A stretch of 64,000 nucleotides of DNA from Vitis vinifera. Its lineage: Eukaryota; Streptophyta; Magnoliopsida; Vitales; Vitaceae. Location of the stretch: assembly GCF_030704535.1 (NCBI RefSeq), contig NC_081820.1:27075001-27139000 (forward strand), given 5' to 3'. Shown piece after piece: positions 53,701-64,000 of the stretch (its first letter is position 1; each line of letters begins with the position of its first letter). The notes under the pieces were generated by a model, which was given only the letters and a program-made list of their open reading frames with translations, was not told where the DNA came from and made no database searches. Both the position numbers and the translations under genes were made by a program.

Positions 53701-55700
53701 GATTAGAGAAGGTGCTGCAGGCCCATTGTTTGAACTTCTCTACCGTCACAGCTTGTCTTCCCCAAGTTTGCGTGGAGAGGTGGCAGTTATCATTATGCAC
53801 CTTGCAATATCAACCACAACCCTGGAAGCTGATCAAATGCATGTTTCATTGTTGGAATCTGAGGAAGATATATTCAAGCTTTTCTCTCTCATATCCTTGA
53901 CAGGACCTGACATACAACAAATTATTCTCCGAACTTTTCATGCTATGTGTCAATCTCATTCTGGTTTAGACATCAGAACTAAGTTAAGGCAGGTATGAAT
54001 GTTTATAATCATTTTTAGTGTCTCACCCACCAGGCCTGAGCTTCATTTTACTGATAATCAGAGCATCAATTATTGCAATTCTGAAGTTTCACCACAAACT
54101 TAGAGACTAGCCTCAGGGAAATGTTATTTGAGATTATATATCTTCATATACACTCGTTATTGGTTAATGGACTTTTTATGTTTATTTCTTCGACTAAAGT
54201 TGTTATTACATGGTGGAAAAAAAAGGAAGAAAAACAATAAAGAAAAGTAGTATATAGTTAAATATAGCATCAGAAAAAATGTACTTTGAACTGTTTGTAA
54301 TAATTTTATCAATTTTTGGTATTATGGTTTAACTTCCTTATTTTAAAATCTCATTCCAAAAGTAATTGAAGTGCCTACTGGTTATTCTCTGTTGTATAAA
54401 CTTTGTAGATTATTATCAGAGCTCTAAAATTCCATCAAGGAACATAAAATCCATGGTAACAGAAATGGCTTGAACAGAACCATTACAGTAGCACCTGCAG
54501 TTAACAATTTTAATTGTCACCCTAGCTTCTCTTGTTTTTTTTCTAATCTGTATTTGGAATAATTTGTACCCTATCATATCCAAGATCAAAATATTTTGCC
54601 CTCTCTCAGTGATGTCCAGAGTTTCTAATCTCTCTTTCGTTTTATTTTATTAGAAATATTTACTATTTGCTAAATTTTATGGCTAATGTCCATGTAATTC
54701 ACAGCTCTCTTCTGTTCGAGTACTAGTTCAATTATGCGAGTTTGACAACCATACAGTACGTGCAAATGCTGTGAAGCTCTTTTGTTGCTTGACAGAAGAT
54801 GGTGAAGACAGTACCTTTGTAGAGCATGTGAGCCAGAGATACATAGAGACATTAATCAGAATAATCAAAACTTCTGATAATGTGGAAGAGATTGCTGGTG
54901 CAATGAGTATCATCTCTAACCTTCCTAAGGAGGCCCATATAACCCAGTGGCTTCTTGATGCCGGAGCTCTTCAAATCATTTTTACTTGTCTTACTGATGG
55001 AAATAGTAGTGCTTCATACAAAAGGCAATTAATTGAGAATGCTGTTGGCGCTCTTTGTCGTTTCACTGTTTCAACAAATCAGAATTGGCAAAAGGAGGTA
55101 GCCAAATGTGGTTTTTTCCCAATCCTGCTACAGTTTCTAGATTCTGGAACAGCTTTGACAAAGAGAAATGCAGCAGTTTCACTTAAGCAATTTTCAGAAA
55201 GTTCCAATGGCTTAAGCCAACCAGTGAAGAAGCATGGAGCTTTTTGGTGCTGTTTGGCCTCTCGTGAAACTGGTTGCCGAGTGCACTTAGGCATCTGTAC
55301 AGTTGAGTCCTCATTTTGTCTTTTGGAGGCTAATGCTGTAGAACCCCTAGTGAGGGTGCTTGTGGAACCAGATGTTGGAGCTTGTGAAGCTTCTTTAGAT
55401 GCACTTTTGACATTGATTGACGGTGAAAGATTGCAAAATGGGAGTAAGGTGCTTTCTGAAGTTAATGCTATTGTTCCAATTATAAGGTTATTGAGTTCAT
55501 CGTGTACCAAGTTGCAGGAGAAAGCTCTGAAGGCTTTAGAAAGGATCTTTCGACTAATTGATTTCAAACAGAAGTATGGGAATTTAGCCCAAATGCCATT
55601 AGTTGACATTACTCAGAGGGGACATGGTGGTATGAAATCCTTAGCTGCCAAAGTACTTGCTCACTTGGATGTGCTCCATGAACAATCTTCTTACTTCTAA
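50768..55700 (+). CDS. U-box/ARM E3 ubiquitin ligase (PUB43/44-like)
   Basis: Plant U-box E3 ligase. The U-box binds E2 enzymes and the armadillo repeats bind substrates or membranes. Exons are 50768-51988, 52287-52590, 53502-53992 and 54705-55700, in phase, giving 1003 aa. Residues 1-250 are a helical U-box N-terminal domain. The U-box is at about 255-330 (LHAFYCSITHDVMVDPVETS, GQTFERSAIEKWI, CPLTATPLD). ARM repeats fill 340-1003 (for example ALQPLLVLLSHSDMEMKKVA and VEPLVRVLVEPDVGACEASL). The length and layout match Arabidopsis PUB43/PUB44 (SAUL1), which restrain senescence and immunity; the exact orthologue is not settled. The frame is intact. A partial copy of the exon 2 start lies in intron 1. 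Confidence 0.92.
52172..52229 (+). repeat. Duplicated splice acceptor and start of PUB exon 2
   Basis: TTGCAGCAG followed by GAAAGAATCTCTAGAGTGAA and on to GTTCGTTCCC copies the true acceptor and first 49 bases of exon 2 (52278-52335), with three substitutions in the exon part. Offset is 106 bp. The copy stops abruptly at TTCCC and lacks a donor at that point. Confidence 0.85.
52815..53066. repeat. AT-rich dispersed element, copy 3 of 3, in PUB intron 2
   Basis: Begins GGGCGTGATTGGTAATTGTT and ends AAACAAGCCTTAAAC. Shares AAAACTGTTTTATGATATTT and TTTTTAACATGTTTTTAATA blocks with copies at 36500 and 44560. The ends are inverted in part, and it is the neatest copy. Confidence 0.6.
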
Positions 55701-56533
55701 TGGATGGTGGGTGATGGAGTTTGTTATAGTTTAGCATAATGCCATTTCTGTGAGTACCATGTGAAGAAAGCCTTTCTGGATATGCAAATTAGATTCCATC
55801 CTTAACCACAATGGGAGGCTACATTGAACATCCCTGATAAGGAATATAGAGGTTTGTACTTGCCACATCCAATGGAGATTCTGCTAGTGCACTCAAATTG
55901 TTTTTTCAGTAGCACATAACAAGGTATGTCTGTATACTATGTGTACTATGTATTTTATGAAATGATATAATTTTTATTCCTTCCTGTTAATGATATAAGT
56001 TCTCATTCCTTTGTGTCTCTCATCCTTTGTTCCTTTACGATGCGTTATGTGGATGCATGTTAAAACCAGAACCAATGTTAGTTCTGTTCATTTTAAAGTT
56101 TCAATAATATGATTGAGATTTTCCTTTGAGAAAGTAAGAAGGTGAACAGGGCAACTAATCGAGATTTATTAAATTAACAAAATTTGGCAAAAGATTAGGT
56201 AGGTTTGGATTGTTAGGACTGTCTGCAGTATGGTTATTTGGGTATACTCTCTTATTGGCCTCCAGACCAAATGCATTCAAACTGCCCCATTGAATGAATG
56301 GCCTCTTGTAAAGAACCCCAACAAAGTTTCAGTAAGTTGTGCCTTTAGCAATTGTTTATTAACTAAGTAAAAATTAGTTTATTAGCAGTTTCCAGGAAGG
56401 AATAATCACTGCAATAGAAGAAATATAATGCTCCAGAAGACTTGAAACATGGACTCCAATAGAACATTTTATCAGAAAACAGGCAAGCCACCAACTATAA
56501 TTCACTTGGCAGTTGGGCTAAGGCTCACCTTTC
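55701..56533. other. 3' UTR of the U-box gene and intergenic DNA
   Basis: The PUB 3' UTR probably runs to about 56,030. The rest lies downstream of the OPT pseudogene stop on the other strand. No gene signal. Confidence 0.6.
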
Positions 56534-56613
56534 CTACCAGTCAATACCAATGTTTCTGTATCCCAAGGCAACAATTAATAAGATGGTTGTGAATGCAGTT
56601 CCAGCATCAAGAC

Positions 56614-56797
56614 TGAGATTTGCAAAGACAAAGAAGAAGAAGAAGAAGAAGAGAAAAAAGAAAACTAGGGTTTCATTGATGAAAGGCTTACAAAAGAGAT
56701 TACGTAAAAAACTTTATATAGGCTAACAAGAAAAGTTAAAAGACTATTCTACCCTTATTGATGATAAGAAATAACTAAGCTAAAATACTATCTAACA
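56614..56797 (-). repeat. Copia 3' LTR
   Basis: 184 bp with TG...CA ends on the plus strand (TGAGATTTGC ... TATCTAACA). Contains a GAA microsatellite. Pairs with 62392-62571. Confidence 0.95.
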
Positions 56798-56812
56798 TTC
56801 TCCCTCAAACTC
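56798..56812 (-). other. Copia polypurine tract
   Basis: On the minus strand GAGTTTGAGGGAGAA directly precedes the 3' LTR, where plus-strand DNA synthesis would be primed. Confidence 0.75.
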
Positions 56813-56873
56813 ACGATGCAGTAGCAAGAAGTATCGAGAGTTTGCCAACAAAAAAATAAAATCACTGAACAGT

Positions 56874-57131
56874 CTAAGACTTGGTGAAGGAGTCAACAAT
56901 CTGCATGGAAGAAGAGACAAAGGACAAAGCAATCGTCCCATGCTGGAGTTCTTGCCGAGTAGTATGACAATCGATATCAATGTCTTTGGTTCGCTCATGA
57001 AAAACTGAATTGCGGGTAATTTGAATGGCGCTCTTATTGTTGCAGTAAAGAGAAGTGAGAGTAGTAATAGGTACACCCATATCTACTAATAACCAACACA
57101 ACCAAACAATCTCATTTGTGGTAGTTGCCAT
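56874..57131 (-). pseudogene. Copia RNase H remnant
   Basis: Shows ATTTNEIVWLCWLLVDMGV, NKSAIQITRN, HERTKDIDIDCH and FVSSSMQIVDSFTKS in order. Where copia elements usually carry Asp-Asn in the CDNKS motif, this copy has Asn-Asn, so the catalytic Asp is lost. Upstream frame shifts separate it from the RT. Confidence 0.85.
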
Positions 57132-57559
57132 AGCACGGTACTCAACCTCAATGGAAAATTGAGAGACAACGTTCTATTTTTTACTCTTCCATGAAATAAG
57201 AGATCCACCTAAGAAGATGCAAAAACCAATTGTAGACTTACGATCATTTGGGTTACTAGCCTAATCAGCATCACAGTATGCACAAAGCTCCAAAAAGGAA
57301 GTCGAAGGAAAGACAAGACTCTGACAAAGAGTGCCCCAAAGATAGCATAAAATGCGAAGAACAACAACCCAATGAATTGTAGTGGGAAATGCAATGAACT
57401 GATTGACAATGTGCACAACATAAGAAATATCTGGACGAGTAATAGTGAGATAAATTAAGCTACCAACTAGGGTTTGATACAAAGTGGGATCAGGCAAACG
57501 AGTACCATTTGTAGAGGCATATCGAACATTAAGCTCTAGAGGAGTATCAACAGTCCAAG

Positions 57560-58342
57560 TATCTGTAAGTTGAGCTCATTGAAGGATATCTGCTATGTAT
57601 TTAGACTGATAAAGAAGGTAACCCTTAGGAGAACGGGCAACCTCAATACCCAAGAAGTAACGTAAAGGACCTAAGTCTTTCATGTCAAACTATTGAGTCA
57701 ATTCAGTCTTTAGCCGTGCAATACCATCAACATCATCACTAGTAATAATCATGTCATCAACATAAAGTGAAAGAAGAATATGACCCACAGAGATAGACTT
57801 AACAAAAAGAGCTGAATCATGAGCACTAGAATAAAAACCAAGGGAAGTAACCACTGCAGAAAACCTCTCAAACCAAGCTCGAGGGGCTTGTTTGAGACCA
57901 TACAAAGCCTTTTTGAGTCTGCAAACTTCTCTAGGGTTGTGAGAAATACTAGGAGAAGGTACCATATAAACTTCCTTTTTAAGATCTCCATTTAAGAAAA
58001 TGTTTTTAACTTCCATCTGTGAGATGTGCCACTGGCGGGCAGAGGCAACTACAATGAGAGCACAAATAGTGATTATCTTGGCAACTAGTGCAAAAGTCTT
58101 CTCATAGTTCATACCATATTTCTAAGCGAAACCCTTCGCAACCAACCTAGCTTTGTAGTGCTCAACTGAACCATATGACCTTGTTTTGATTTTATAAATC
58201 CAACAAGAACCAATAGAGCTCTTACACTAGCGGAAGTGGCACAAATCCCAAGTATCTGTTCGATGTAAATCAAAAAGTTCCTCAGCCATAGCCTGCTCCC
58301 AATTGGGATCAAGAACAACCTCTGTATAGGAGGTAGGCTCAC
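57560..58342 (-). pseudogene. Copia reverse transcriptase remnant
   Basis: The longest frame (58112-57690) has KNIFLNGDLKKEVYM, RLKKALYGLKQAPRAW and the catalytic YVDDM. The preceding part (NWEQAMAEEL, TDTWDL) lies in another frame. A short downstream piece (57497-57261) has DPTLYQTLVGSLIYLTITRP. The active-site Asp pair is present, but the frame is broken. Confidence 0.9.
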
Positions 58343-58652
58343 AAAGATTGTGAAGAGATGCTAAAAATGAAGTAAATGAAAGAGAATAACAAGAATAAGC
58401 AAAATTTTGTAACTTAGTGGACTTACAAATACGCTTTGGATAGCAAGATGGAAGAGGATCTGCAATCACAAGAGGTGCTAAGATGACAGAAGAAGGAGGC
58501 ATGGAGGCATCATCTGTGGATGGTGGAGCATCAGAAATACCATGAGTTGTATCATTCGTAGTTGCCTGAGTCCCATGTGAATAATGATAAGGGAAAGGTT
58601 GGATGGGAGAAGGTAAGGGAGTGACAAGATAAGGAACATCATGTGATATGGG

Positions 58653-59750
58653 TCAGCTAGTAGGAGACATAGGGTTAGGAGGATCATCAAGAAAATGGTC
58701 AATGCAAATAATATTGGACTTTGACAAGGTATGACACTTGGTAGGAATAGAGAAAAAAGGAATATGGTCAAGGAAGAAGACATGACAAGAAATATATAAC
58801 TGTTGAGCTACAGGATCATAACAATGATAACCCTTTTGACCCTCACCATAGCTAAGAAAGACACAAATGATGGAGTGTGAAGATAGCTTGTTACATTCTA
58901 CACTAGGACGAAGAATGAAACAAGTGCAACCAAAAACCCGTAAAGAAGAGTAGTCAAGAGGGTGACCATACAAATTTTCATAGGAAGATAGACATGATGT
59001 ATGAGAAGAAGGTGTTTAATTGATCAAATTCACAACAGTGAGAACAACTTTGCCCCAGAATGCACTTGGGACACCAGCAGACAAGAGAAGGGAGCGAGCA
59101 GTCCCAACAATATGCCTATGTTTTCTTTTAGCGACCTCATTCTGTTGAGGAGTGTCAGTACAAGAGGATTGATGCACAGTACCATCAAAGATAAGTAATT
59201 CAGAAAAGGTTATAAATGTATATTCCCCACCTAAATCACAACGAAAGCACTTGATAATAGCAGAGTGTTGAGTTTTAACAAATGAGCGAAAAGTAGTATA
59301 AACATGTATGAAATCAAATCGATGCTTCATTAGATAAACCCAACAATATCGAGTGTGATCATCAATAAATGAGACATAATATTTGGACCACCCTTTTGTG
59401 GCAACAATGGAAGGTCCCCACACATTAGAATGAATCAAGTCAAATGGTGCAACAAAGGGGGAAACACTTTGATTAAAGAGTAAAGCAGAAAACTTTGCCA
59501 ATTTACAACCACTACAATAAGAAATATCATGAGTTTGAAAATTGCCCAAAAATCCTTTAGAAATTAAATATTTTAAATGAGGGGCCGAAATATGGCCAAG
59601 TCTAGAGTGCCACGAATAAAAACTAGAGGAAGATGAAGTTAAATGGAAAGATGACAAATCAACACTCAAAGCAGCTAAATTTGAAACTCGTGGAAGTCGC
59701 AACTCGTCCATGACATATAAGCCCTCCTGCCTACGACCTGTCCCAATCAA
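58653..59750 (-). pseudogene. Copia integrase remnant
   Basis: The zinc-binding start (WHSRLGHIS, YCSGCKLAKF) and the first two catalytic Asp regions (FIDDHTRYCWVYL, FRCDLGGEY) are present. The third acidic residue, usually Glu in the VAERK motif, is Lys here. The C-terminal part (58973-58653; PLDYSSLRVFGCTCFI, LSYGEGQKGYHCYDP) follows in a shifted frame. Confidence 0.88.
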
Positions 59751-60097
59751 TATCTGGGATTAAGGATCTTATACATGACAAGAAGTAGAAGAAAGCAAAC
59801 AAAATAACAAGAATCATAGAGTTGACTCACAAATATGAGATTCATAGTAAGTTTAGGAATGCAATAAACATTAAAGAGAGACAAATAAGATGTGCATATG
59901 GAACCAACACCTGCTAAAGGCATCGGAGTGCTATCAGTAGTGATGACTGACATAGAGGAAGGAGAATGGCACATAGATACAAAAGAAGATGAAGAAAGTG
60001 ACATATGATGTGAGGTACCAGAGTCTAAGACCCACAAAGAAGAGGATTTACTTGAAATGTTAGGGAATGGTAGACCTGACGAAGATGGAGTAGACAT
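59747..60097 (-). pseudogene. Copia protease remnant
   Basis: Contains the aspartic protease signature WVLDSGTSHHMS at about 60030. The surrounding Ser-rich text and the downstream MPLAGVGSI block fit copia proteases. The frame ends before the integrase. Confidence 0.75.
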
Positions 60098-60295
60098 GGC
60101 ATACGACTGTAGCGATAGTTGTGTAGTAAGGAACTTCTAAAACTACTCTAGAATGGCCACCATGTTGGGATCTGAGGATGATGCAACTTTAGGTATAAGT
60201 GTTGTAGTATTAGACTATGATGACCTATAAGCTTGTTTTTTAGGTTGTCCTTGAGGACGCCATTGTTGTGAAGGTGGGGTGGTTGCCCATTGCTG

Positions 60296-61246
60296 TTACG
60301 TAGGAGTAAGGATGAAAATATCGGTAATTACGGATATATCGATACTTCAATTTTACGGATATATTGGATATATCGGAGATATATCGGCGGATATTTTGGA
60401 AAAAAATATCGGTAAACTTAAAATTGTTAAAAACTCATGAAAATGTAAGGAAAACCTCATAATAATATAATTAGAAGTATAATAGACATTTTAAAGTTAT
60501 TTTATTGAAAATTTTGATATATGTATAACATGATTTATCATATTTGATAATAATATCGTATGCATCGATAAAAATATGAATTTTATAAGTGTACATTTAT
60601 TATTAAATTACACCTCATATTATGATATTTAATTATAATATGTCTAATTTTAAAATATATATTAGTATTAAAATATGATCCATTTAATTCAATTGTATTA
60701 AACAATATAAAATAAATTATGATATATATATAATTTTTTAATATTTAATTAATTATTAATGATATTAAAAACATTATGAAGAAAATTATATAATTTTTAT
60801 ATTTTTGGCAATTAATTAAAAGATTTTGTATTTAATTATAAAATAATTATAATTAATTTGCTCTTTAAAATATTTTTTTAATATTTTCTTTATATAATGA
60901 GTTTAAGTATATATAAATTTATTGCATATTATATATCAAAGGGCAAGTTAGCCCAGGTGGTAAGCGGGTGAACCCCAAACCTTTTGGTTTAGGGTTCAAA
61001 TCCCCTCGGTAGCAAGCAAATGGGAGGGCACTGTAGTGGCATTGTAGCACATTGACTGTACTGTAGCACGTTTGACTTTCGTTGACCCGCGTTGACCATG
61101 CAATATATCGGAAAAAATCGTCGATTTATTGCCAAAATCGCCGATATATCGCGAGAATCGCTGATTTTTCGAGATTTATCCTGAAATATCGCCGGACCGA
61201 TATTTCTACATGAAATATCGTGTCGATACTCTTCGATACGTAGGAG
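60296..61246. mobile_element. Nested 0.93-kb non-autonomous element in the copia gag-protease region
   Basis: TACGTAGGAG borders both sides (60296-60305 and 61237-61246), a 10-bp direct repeat that reads as target duplication. Both ends are rich in ATATCGG / CCGATAT motifs, many in opposite orientation, around a very AT-rich centre. No coding frame. A 9-10-bp duplication suggests a Mutator-like origin, but there are no clean terminal inverted repeats. Confidence 0.75.
60949..61012 (+). repeat. tRNA-like block inside the nested element
   Basis: TAGCCCAGGTGGTAAGCGGG resembles an A-box region and GGTTCAAATCC (60993-61003) a B box, spaced about as in a tRNA gene. It does not close into a clean acceptor stem, so I do not call a functional tRNA. 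Confidence 0.5.
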
Positions 61247-61284
61247 GAGGTGGTCGCCACTATAGCTACGTAGGAAGAGGTTGT

Positions 61285-62097
61285 TGAGATGTTTGTGCTT
61301 TATGCAATAGTTTAGGACACTGAGCCTTTCAATGTCCTTTTTGCTTACAAAAGCTGCACTCATCAAAACTAACATGTGTAGGTGATTTAGTTTGGTTGCT
61401 TGAGAAAGGTTTGCTAGGAATGGCTAGAACTGATGGGCTAGACGCTGGGGAAGGCCCTTTCCTACCTGAGTCTTAAGACGTGGTTGTTCAACTAGAAGCT
61501 CACTTACCATTGTATCAATAGAGGGGATGACGATAATGATGTAGAATATTTCCCCGAAGCCCCTCAAAGTCATTACGAAGAGCCATCAAGAACTCAACAA
61601 GACGTTACCGTTCTCGACGAGTTAGATACTCAACATTGCTTTGAAGAGATGCGAGCTCCGTGAGCTCCAACTGATCCCAAAGATCAGACATCGTAGAATA
61701 AAACTCTTGGGTACTCATCCTTTTGTTGCACTGCTCAAATATCAGACTCCAATTGATATTGTTTTGCAAAGTTGGATTGTGTGTACAATAGTGCCAAATG
61801 ATCCCAAACTTGTTTTGCAATCTCATATTTTGCCAATTGTATGCCAATAGAATGCTCATCAAAATTATTAATCTAAATTATAATCTTTGAGTTGTTTGCT
61901 TCCTGACTCTCTAACATATCAATATATTTTTCATCCCTATCATTTATAGGTTTGCTCAAGACACCACTGACATAACCCCACATTCGTTTCCCTTTCAAAA
62001 AATTTCTCATCACATAACTCCAATACGAGTAATTATTTCCATCTAATCTGACACTAATGGATTGAAGAGAGTCATCTCTTTCACCAACCATGATCAA
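61285..62097 (-). pseudogene. Copia gag remnant with zinc knuckle
   Basis: Begins MIMVGERDDSLQSISVRLDG and YWSYVMRNFLKGKRMWGYVS (62097 down), continues after a frame break with KRMSTQEFYSTMSDLWDQLE, and near 61300-61360 has a CCHC knuckle CSFCKQKGH..AQCP with an in-frame stop inside it. Typical UBN2-type copia gag. Confidence 0.85.
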
Positions 62098-62377
62098 CTA
62101 ATAATCTTACCACAATATAATCCAAACAAAACAAAGCAAGCAAGAATATCAAATAATCGAACCTCCAAAATAGCTGCAAAAAAAACGTCTTCAAATTTGC
62201 TTGCGAAACCACAAAAAAATAATAAATAAATAAATAAAACAAACAAACAAACAATACTTCAAAGTTGCCGAAAATCCTTTTTAAAACAAATTAAGATTGA
62301 TAGAAGATCTTCGCGAAAAACCCCCCAAAATTTTTTTTGCCATGAAATCTTCTATCAAAGGCCCTATGTTGATCATT

Positions 62378-62389
62378 GCTCTAATACCA
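62378..62389 (-). other. Copia primer-binding site
   Basis: The minus strand reads TGGTATTAGAGC two bases after the 5' LTR. This is the plant initiator-Met tRNA PBS (TGGTATCAGAGC) with one change. Confidence 0.85.
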
Positions 62390-62391
62390 TG

Positions 62392-62571
62392 TGAGATTTG
62401 CAAAGACAAAGAAGAAGAAGAAGAAAAGAAAAAAGAAAACTAGGGTTTCATTGACAAAACGCTTAAGAAAGAGATTACATAAAAAGTTTTGTATAGGCTA
62501 ACAAGAAAGCTAAAAGACTATTCTATCCTTATTGATGATAAGAAATAATTAAGCTAAAATACTATCTAACA
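62392..62571 (-). repeat. Copia 5' LTR
   Basis: 180 bp, TGAGATTTGC ... TATCTAACA on the plus strand. Aligns end to end with 56614-56797 with about a dozen substitutions and small indels. Confidence 0.95.
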
Positions 62572-63097
62572 AAGACCACCATAAACAATGTGGGTGTAGT
62601 GTTCTTGCCACTTCTATTGATACTTTAAGATAACAAATTCAGAGGGGAAACCGACAATGATCAAACTAGTAAAGTTAACAGCAGAAGCTGAAAACATTAC
62701 TGTTGTGGCACCAATATGAAATGCTTGTAGATATGGTAAATCATTCCCTCTTTGGAAAGACCTTATATGCAAACCAGAAAAGGAGAAAAGCAAGGGCTCC
62801 ACTAAGAAGAACCAATTGACATATCGAGATTTCCAAAGGTTCCGCATCAAGTCCAGAGGTTGTCATTGGGCAACTTGGAGGTATCACAGAGGTTGGGCAT
62901 GGCTCCCATCAACCACCATGCAATTATCAGGTATACATTTGTGATATAATTGTCTCTTGCACCTGAAATGCCATCAAGCTAGTTTTGAATTTCCTAATTT
63001 TATGATTAGCTTTTATATAGACATACTAGAATCTTGAGACGCAGAAGAAAAACTGGTTGTGCCATGAACATGTGAAAAAAACAAATATCTAGTAGGG

Positions 63098-64000
63098 TAA
63101 CACCTAGAGGGGGTTGAATAGGTGTTTGAACCTTTTAAACCCAAAATTGAATATTTTTAATTATTTAACTATCTCAATTCTGATGTAGTGAAGCCAAAAG
63201 AACAATAACACAAGAGAGACAGATTTTTTTATGTGGAAAACCTTCACACAAGGTGTGGAGATAAAAACCACAAGGTTAAAAACCTCGAATCAACAATCCA
63301 CTATATGAGAAAGTAGTACACAAAATTACCTAATAGATGTTATCCTTAGATACTCTCCAGAACCTATACTACAATCCACGTTTGCAACACAGCACCTTGT
63401 GTGCTCTAGTGGATCTCGCCTAAATGCTCGAAGGGATGCAAATCTCCTTCACAACTCAACAAATGGAAAGCTAAACATATTTGAGAGTTTTGGGTTAAGC
63501 ACAAATAATAATAACTTAAAAGTTTAGGCACATTAGTTCTTAAGAGAACTCTTCTAATCAACATATATAAGAGAAAACCTAGTAGACTTGGAATTAATTT
63601 AGAAACCATATTTTACTAAAAACAATTTAGAAACTTAAGAATTTTACAAAGATTTGGAAAAATGTTATATTTTAAATTCAAAAAGATTTGGAAAGATTTT
63701 CCTTTTAAAATTCTTAATTTAACTTCTTTCTTCAAATCTCTTTTCCAAATTCTTTAAAAGATTTGGAAAGATCCTCTTTTTTAAATCCTCAATTTAAAAT
63801 TCTTTTCCAAATTAATTTTATTATTTGGAAAGATTTTTCTTTTTAAATTCTTAATTTTAAATCCTCAATTTAAAATTCCTTTCCAAATTATTTTTATTTC
63901 TAATTTCTATAAGTCCATTTTATGTGTTTTATGTCATTATTTTCAAATAACTCAACCATACTTGTTTAATCTTGATTTGATTCTACAACAATCTTGAATC
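63098..64000. repeat. Partial repeat element, probably LTR-type, running off the window
   Basis: TAACACCTAGAGGGGGTTGAATAGGTG is a phrase I associate with plant LTR-retroelement sequence. It is followed by AT-rich DNA with repeats of ATTTGGAAAGAT and its complement (63640-63900). No domain is visible and the far end is missing. Confidence 0.45.

Larger units (their letters stand above)
56614..62571 (-). mobile_element. Ty1/copia LTR retrotransposon, complete ends, dead coding region
   Basis: 5.96 kb from LTR to LTR, flanked by AAGAC at 56609-56613 and 62572-62576. Order along the minus strand is LTR, PBS, gag, zinc knuckle, protease, integrase, RT, RNase H, PPT, LTR, which is the copia order. 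The coding region has many stops and frameshifts and a nested insertion. By eye the LTRs differ at roughly 7 percent, so the insertion is not recent. Transcription, if any, would come from the LTR at 62392-62571. Confidence 0.95.
56534..62962 (-). pseudogene. Oligopeptide transporter (OPT) 3' end, split by a copia element
   Basis: Two minus-strand segments, 62962-62577 and 56613-56534, read together as the C-terminal part of an OPT-family peptide/metal transporter. The first holds IIAWWLMGAMPNLCDTSKLP, then after a deletion and frameshift VNWFFLVEPLLFSFSG, LQAFHIGATTVMFSASAVNF, TSLIIVGFPSEFVI, and a stop. The second continues YTHIVYGGLDAGTAFTTILL and LGYRNIGIDW to a stop at 56534-56536. OPT landmarks WWL..PN.CD, NWFFL, TSWIIVG and LDAG are all recognisable. 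An AG acceptor precedes 62962. The copia element entered with an AAGAC target duplication. Frameshifts, stop and lost internal segment make it dead. Confidence 0.8.

Noticed and set aside
55079..55609. 176-codon minus-strand open frame
   Set aside because: Antisense shadow of the last U-box gene exon with no family resemblance.
60949..61012. Functional tRNA gene
   Set aside because: A- and B-box-like motifs are there but I cannot close a proper acceptor stem and anticodon arm. It lies inside a mobile element.

Overview
This is plant nuclear DNA, most likely from grapevine or a close Vitis relative (inference). Genes are intron-rich with GT/AG splice sites, intergenic DNA is very AT-rich and packed with MITEs, and there are LINE and Ty1/copia remains. 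The proteins are land-plant types (chloroplast rhodanese, U-box/ARM ligase, MIP2), and a miR171/miR479-type hairpin is present. Species identity cannot be proven without a search.

Layout. 1-4418 (+): 3' part of a VPS26 retromer gene, cut by the window edge. 5057-7039 (-): a chloroplast rhodanese-like (STR14-type) gene, convergent with VPS26. 7040-11425: AT-rich intergenic. 11426-15169 (+): an eight-exon MFS molybdate-anion-transporter-like gene. 15170-19359: non-genic, with a MITE and a dead L1-type LINE. 19360-20572 (-): a very short two-exon F-box gene. 21880-36113 (-): a twelve-exon MIP2/Sec39 gene of 2450 codons, with a 110-bp triple tandem repeat in one intron and a LINE remnant in another. 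36114-49700: 13 kb without protein genes, holding MITEs, two large tandem duplications and one microRNA precursor at about 40.96-41.07 kb. 50768-55700 (+): a U-box/ARM E3 ligase gene of 1003 codons. 56534-62962 (-): the degenerate 3' end of an oligopeptide transporter (OPT) gene, split by a complete but dead copia element (56614-62571), which itself carries a nested 0.93-kb insertion. 63100-64000: part of another repeat.

The genes do not form one pathway. VPS26 (endosome recycling) and MIP2 (Golgi-to-ER tethering) are both membrane-traffic genes, but their closeness is probably chance. For the six protein-coding genes I assembled the exons by hand and checked that the phases add up: VPS26 232 codons of the 3' part including stop, STR14-like 233 aa, MFS 460 aa, F-box 80 aa, MIP2 2450 aa, PUB 1003 aa. 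The features that stand out most are the microRNA hairpin, the three-layer nest (OPT gene > copia > 0.93-kb element with a tRNA-like block), and a duplicated splice acceptor plus exon start inside the U-box gene.
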